This document shows positions 58,909 to 64,000 of a stretch of 64,000 bases of DNA, one piece after another. Both the position numbers and the translations under genes were made by a program. The notes beneath the pieces were generated by a model. It saw only the letters and a list, made by a program, of their open reading frames with translations, was not told the DNA's origin and searched no databases. Origin of the DNA: Diatrype stigma (lineage: Eukaryota > Ascomycota > Sordariomycetes > Xylariales > Diatrypaceae); NCBI GenBank assembly GCA_022225965.2, contig JAKJXP020000010.1, positions 124,001 to 188,000 of the forward strand. The letters run 5' to 3'. The first letter of the stretch is position 1; each line of letters starts with the position of its first letter.

Positions 58909-61372
58909 ATGTTTGACGAAGAGACGTCAGTCATGATGCAGGAGGCTAATTTGGAACTTTCCGATCGTCTGTCGTCTGGGTCGCACGGCTCGCATCATCG
59001 CCGCGAGCGAGATGCCGCTATCCAATCCACCAAGACCAAATCCGACTCTAGCCTGAGTGCCATCTCGAGCAAGTCGATCAGGAGATTCTCGGGTAAGTTT
59101 TGGTTGATTTCTATTTGCATCCTTCGTGCCCCTAGTCAGCATCCCAAAAGCGACGTGAAAGCGACGTTAGAAACCTGGAAAGATCTATATATCATATCCC
59201 CATATTTAATATCACAGACCCTTGATCGGCATGCACATATTATATCATACATATCATATCACACCTACTATACAGGTTTCGCTTCCATGTGAGGGAGGGG
59301 GGTCTTGTTGCACCCAGAGAGTTCTTCAACGTCTTCAACGAGTTACCTGGTGTCTGTACCTGCGACGCCTTATTTATTCCCCTACATTCTGTCGGGTTGG
59401 CACATGTGAATGCAACCGGCAATTTATTTTTTTTTCGGCTTTTCTTCTCGTGCTTCCTGGTTTCCCAGGTTCCCCTAGGCTCAATCACGCAGGTCGCCCG
59501 CAGCTGCTGACCTTGTCCCTACCTATAGCATTTTTGCCACGATCAGACTCCAGTCATAGTGCTTCCCCGCACCCCACACAAGCACAGGCAGACCCCCATG
59601 GGTCTAGCGGTGATCAGGGCGGCAGCCAAGCTATAAGTGCCATCCCTTCGCCTGCTGAAACTATTCCTAGTATCACTGCTGCTACTATTGCTGCTATCGC
59701 GACCGCTGCTGGTGCTGCCTGTGTAACAACTGCGGGCGATGCATGCGACCACGCTGCTTCTCCAGGAGGTTCGAATCTTGACAGGGCGAGGAGTCCATCT
59801 GCCACAAACCACAAAATGTTGCTATCAGATCTTTACAAGTCGACCAAGTCACCGTTGTTACGGTTTCGGCATCATTCAAACCCGGCCCCTATAGGCGTAG
59901 ATCCGGATTACGATGCAGACCTCACCAGCAGAGATAAGGCCAAGCAGAAGGAGGCTATCAAGCGGTACCTAGCTGAGAGGATACGGAACGATTGGGTGTT
60001 CAAGTGGCCGCCTTCCACGGCGATACCGTCGCCTGGGAAAGAACATGTGACGGAGGAGCATGTTGTGGGTAACGTCGGCGACGGTGCGGGTCTAGGTCGG
60101 CAACCCATGGGCGATTGTGCCGTAGTGGACACCAGCTCAGAAGAGGATTCGGAGGATGGCGATGACGACGACACCATTTCAACCTATAGCTCCGTATCCG
60201 AGGATCTCGACCATTTCCGTCCTCGGGCGGAATGGCTGTCTGACCTCTCTGATGAGGACGCACCAACAACCAAGACGTCGTCTTCAGCGTACCGATTTAA
60301 CAACCCTGAGGCAGTCGCCACCTCGGCCGAAGCGAGCGAGCTCGCGCGCAGCGCAAAACGGCGAAAAGCCGTCCGCGACGAGAGTCAGTGGAATGATGGG
60401 CTCGCCTGTTTCACTGCCCGGCGGGACGCATGGACAGGCGCCAAGACGCTCCGCGTCCGGATGAAGTCCGAATCCCCGGCACCTCCCGCCACAGTATCTG
60501 CGCCGCCGCCACCGACACCACCCCCAGTGCCAGCGCCATCGTCAAAGCGGCATTCGTGGTTCCGGCTCTCCATTTCCGCACCGCCGCACCCTGACCTGAG
60601 CGGCATGACCATCCCCCCCGCCAGCCCGACAGGGACGCAGGTCTCTGGCGACACGATGGTGGCGGCTGTGTCCGCGTCTCCTCCGTCTTCCTCTTCGTCT
60701 TGTGGTGGTAACGGAGAGTCGGCAGCCCGGAAGCAGGAGGAGATGAATGGAGAAACAGGTGCCGTCTGCCGTCATCGTCGCCACAAGATCGAGACCCTCC
60801 TCCCGATCCCGGCGCCGCTCTTGCCGCCCGCCAACCCCATGCGCGCCTCCATCACCCCCGTAACTTACCCGGGCATCTATGACAAGATTGTCACGCACTC
60901 CATGACCCCTTCTTGCCCCGTCAACCTGCGCGATGTTATCCGAGCCTGCGTGAGTGGCTGGAAGCGCGACGGCGAGTGGCCGGTTCGGCCGGCGGAGATT
61001 GTGCCTGTTGTGGCGGTGCGGCAGAAGAAGAAGACGTCGGCGACGGCGACTACCAGGGCGAGAGACGGTGGTGGCAGAGCGAGCAACAACACTGCCAGCA
61101 CCAATAATAGCAATAATAACAGCAACAAGTCCGCGAGGTCGAAGTCGAGCACCAACAAGCCGAATGCCACCAGGAGGTTGAGCCTCGGCTTCCTGGGGCG
61201 CAAGGACACCCACGTCGGCGCGGCGGCGGCCGCCGCCGGTGGCCCGCAGTTAACCCAGACGCAAACGCACACGGGCAGCTCGTCGTCGGGGAGGGGCTTG
61301 AGGAAAAGCTTTCAGAGAGTCCTGGGGCTTGGACACGATAGGATTGCTAGCAATGCGGCCGCGCTTGGATGA
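58909..61372 (+). CDS. DUF4050 / Gag1-like clamp domain protein
   Basis: Fungal protein of unknown biochemical role. Exons 58909-59092 and 59547-61372 (donor GTAAGT, acceptor ATCAG, CTGAC upstream, phase 1) give 669 residues. The join yields RRFSDSSHSASPHP, in keeping with a Ser-rich N terminus. Three segments resemble the DUF4050 (Gag1-like clamp) family. These are RDKAKQKEAIKRYLAERIRN with DWVFKWP (about 190-215), ESQWNDGLACFTARRDAWTG (about 340-360), and YPGIYDKIVTHSMTPSCPVN with RACVSGWKRDGEWP (about 502-541). Between them are acidic and Pro-rich disordered linkers. The C terminus is Asn/Ser-rich. The 454-nt intron is long and could hide another small exon. Confidence 0.72.
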
Positions 61373-62518
61373 ACGCTTTGCAGTGATCCACCCGACGAAT
61401 ATCTGTTTCCGAAATTGAACCACTCGCTTAAATAAGCGGGTAGCAGAATGAATGGTGAAGCCGTTACGAGGGGGATGTTATTATGCCGGTCAGGACAGGG
61501 CGGCTGGGGAATATTAACGAATGGGATCTATTGGTTTCTCCAACATGCTATGCTATGCCTGATGGAAATGGGAGTTCATATCATATCATATGCGTTGTAT
61601 TACTTGTCATCATCACCATCATATCATCGGGAAGGGCTGGGGTCAAAGCCAACTATTGGGGGCCGGAGATTTCCACATCTTGCGTTTGTGTTCTTCACTG
61701 CTTGATCTTTTCTTTTTTTCATCTTCGCCGGCGACTGGACCGGGCCGGACGATATTCCACATATACCCATACCCCCATGGCATGCGTGGCAGTGGGCGAG
61801 CGAGCGGGCGACAGACAGGCAGGCAGGCAGGCATGATTGAAACGGCGTTGTGTGTTGCAGCAGCGTACAGCTTCGGATGCACGGATCATACCCCATCATA
61901 TACCATAGCAGCGGCGGCGGCATGGCTCTGCTACGCAGGCGCACCGTCACTTTTTACGTTTAGCATTTGTTTTCTTGTTGAATCTTACCTACCTCGCTCT
62001 GAATCGGGAGAAACTGATGATTGCTTATGTGTCCGAATGAACCATGGCTATTTTGAATATCTTGAGTTACTAATGTGCAGGTTCTAAGTCGGGTCCCGTG
62101 AAGGGAAATCGTACGTCAGTAGAAATGCTTAAGCACCTACCCACCTAAGCGTTCGGTTATGGCATCGACGAATGGTATTGGTGCAGCAAATACTTGGCGC
62201 GAAAAGTATCTATTTTCGGATGTCTTGGGTTATATTATACAATCGAATCCTGTTGAGCACGAGGAAAAGCTTCAATCATTTGCCTGAAAATTCTTGAAAT
62301 TTCAAATGACATGCTAATACTCAACGTGCCTGCCTGCATGCTTATGATGCATGTTTGGCTACCTAGGTAGTCGACTTAGGCATATCTAGCCAAGCAGCCA
62401 GCCTCATACGAGGTAATATCTCCTCCGGGAGCCCTTCCCTGAACGCCTGTCCATCCATCATCATAAGCCATCATATGAGATCCAATACCGATATCCGCCG
62501 TCATCATTCGTCCATTCC
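61373..62518. other. Intergenic between convergent genes
   Basis: 3' flanks of the DUF4050 gene and the DUF3429 gene. ATATCATATC words near 61577-61590 and a (GGCA)n tract at 61815-61833 are the only notable points. No supported ORF. Confidence 0.55.
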
Positions 62519-63898
62519 TTACTTCTCTTCCTGCTTCCCACCTTTCTCGCCTTCTTTGTTGTCGTCACCCTCCTTCTGCTGGTCTTCGCTGCCATCCTTG
62601 GACTCGTTCTTCTTGTCGGCTTTCTCCTCACCCCCCTTGTCTTCCTTGCCCTTGCCCTTGCCCTTCTTGGCGTCTTCTTTCTTCTGCTTCTCTTCCTCCT
62701 CTTTCTGCTTCTTTTCCTCCTCTTTCTTCTTCTTCTCTTCCTCCTCCTGCTGCTTCTTGATCTTTTCCTTCTCCTCTGCCTCTCGCTTTTCCTGTTCGTG
62801 CACACGTTAATTAGTAAAGGCCTATGCTTGCGAACGGAATTGGAACAGAAATTATATCAACACCCGGCGGACCCGAACAACTTTGTGCGTTGGCTAGCTT
62901 ACCCATTTCTCGTCATAGGCCTCCTCGCCCTGCTCCTTGGCGTGGAACTTCTCGCCCAGGCCGCTGAGGCGGGGCTTGGCGTCGCCGATCTTGGCGCGGC
63001 CGATCAGGCTGAGGGCGATGGCGGCGCCGGCGACGGCGGTCAGGACGAAGCGGTAGGTGCCGTACCAGGCGGGGGCCCAGCCGCGGCGGGCGGCGGCGGT
63101 GTCGGCCCAGTACAGGGCGACGAAGGCGCCGAACTGGCCGGTCAGCGCGAACTCGACGGGCATGAGCAGGGTGGGCCAGGCGACGGCGGGGGCCAGCACG
63201 CCGAGCCCGTAGCGGAACCGGGTGCGGGCCGGGTCGCGGCCGGGCCCCCGCTCCGCGTACTCGAGCCCCCAGTGGATGGCGCCCAGGAAGCTGATGATGA
63301 CGGCGCCGTAGCCGAGCTGCAGCGGCTCGAGCACGCCGAGCCAGTGCCGCGCCGACTCGTGGCTGATGAGGATGCTGTTGACGAACTGCGACTGGCTGGG
63401 CCACTCGGTGTTCAGGTCCCACGAGAGGTACAGCGTCGACAGCGACGTGGCGAAGAAGGGGGCCGTGCCCGCGAGCCCGAGCACGTACGACTCCTTGGGC
63501 ACCGTCTTGAGGCGGAACGTGTCCTTCACGATGTCCAGGTCGTGCGCGAGGCCGTCGCTGACCGGCTGCGCGGCGTTGGGGTCCGCCGGCTCGAAGGCGT
63601 GCCGCACCGACGACTCCGTGCTGACGGCCGAGGGGTCCGCTTGCAGCTTCTGCGCGCCGAACTTCTTCTCCTCTTCGGGATCCCGCTTGTTCGGCATCGT
63701 GGGCGGCGGCTTGGTGGTGGCGTAGTGCCGGGTCTTCTCTGCTAGAGGGGGGAGCTTGTCCGGTGGTGTGGCTCGCCGTGCTGGTCTGTTTGCTGTGGTC
63801 GTTCCGAATGGCAAACGTCGGAGTGATGGTGTGGACGCATTCTGTGAGGCTATCGCTCGTGTGGAGCTGGATAGGAGAGGTCGCGTGCTGCGCAACAT
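62519..63898 (-). CDS. DUF3429 mitochondrial inner-membrane protein
   Basis: Minus-strand exons 63898-62903 and 62791-62519 (GTAAGC...ACAG, phase 0) give 422 residues. Residues 1-60 are an Arg/Ser/Thr-rich presequence (MLRSTRPLLSSSTRAIASQN), indicating mitochondria. Four to five hydrophobic segments lie between about 140 and 315 (YVLGLAGTAPFFATSLSTLY, LGYGAVIISFLGAIHWGLEY, YGLGVLAPAVAWPTLLMPVE, FVLTAVAGAAIALSL). The AIHWGLE motif is characteristic of the DUF3429 / TMEM69-like family. The second exon encodes a 90-residue tail made almost only of Lys, Glu, Gln and Asp, with no hydrophobic residues. Exact function of the family is not established. Confidence 0.83.
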
Positions 63899-64000
63899 GG
63901 TGGTTGGTGGTGGGTTGGTCTATTAAGCTGCTCTGCTCGTATTATAGATCTATCCTAGATCTGACGCCGCTATACCGAAGCAGTAAATCGTGTTCGCTCT

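Noticed and set aside
59762..59790. tRNA-like B box (GGTTCGAATC)
   Set aside because: Lies inside the DUF4050 coding exon, with no A box or acceptor-stem pairing around it.
62461..62810. Arg/Ser-rich minus-strand and Ser/Phe-rich plus-strand ORFs at the right end
   Set aside because: Alternative frames of the Lys/Glu-rich second exon of the DUF3429 gene.

Overview
This 64 kb window is nuclear DNA of a filamentous ascomycete (Pezizomycotina, most likely Sordariomycetes). The genes are eukaryotic, with short spliceosomal introns (about 49-120 nt), GT-AG borders and CTAAC/CTGAC/CTAAT branch sites. Fungal-restricted families are present: the fusion protein Prm1, a Pex14/Pex33-type peroxin, a DUF4050 protein and an LYS2-type aminoadipate reductase. 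Coding GC3 is high and the intergenic DNA is long and AT-richer. I found no rRNA, tRNA, CRISPR array or prokaryotic feature. Exon coordinates were worked out by hand from splice motifs and reading phase.

Layout from left to right: a glutathione S-transferase (0.7-1.8 kb); a fungal C2H2-like protein (3.0-5.1 kb); a secreted SGNH hydrolase (6.0-6.9 kb, minus); a MetE-C-domain protein (8.5-9.7 kb, minus); a Syn8-type Qc-SNARE (11.4-12.4 kb); a small mitochondrial-type protein (13.7-14.4 kb, minus); an LYS2-family reductase with an apparent AT-AC intron (15.5-19.3 kb); a triple-KH RNA-binding protein (20.9-22.9 kb, minus); a coiled-coil protein (26.3-28.3 kb); Prm1 (31.2-33.7 kb); a Pex14/Pex33-type peroxin (35.7-36.9 kb, minus); an INO80 subunit Ies2 with a GC-AG intron (39.3-40.7 kb); an acidic-repeat protein (42.7-45.4 kb); a repeat-rich locus (45.4-47.5 kb); a GPI-anchored secreted protein with 18 consecutive Asp (48.4-49.6 kb, minus); a protein with 57-bp tandem repeats (52.8-55.4 kb); a MITE-like inverted-repeat element (56.8-57.4 kb); a DUF4050 protein (58.9-61.4 kb); and a mitochondrial DUF3429 protein (62.5-63.9 kb, minus).

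The genes do not form a pathway or an obvious biosynthetic cluster. They are mostly housekeeping genes (membrane traffic, chromatin, peroxisome, mitochondria, cell fusion) in gene-sparse DNA, interleaved with fast-evolving lineage-specific proteins.

The most unusual locus is 45.36-46.93 kb. About eight copies of one sequence lie there, each able to form a hairpin whose arms covary (GGTGAGC/GCTCACC versus GGTAAGC/GCTTACC) at nearly constant spacing. Each hairpin's 5' arm is a splice-donor match and a splice-acceptor match sits just before its 3' arm. Coding-like islands between the copies can be joined in phase through these sites, so the repeats look like multiplied intron ends.
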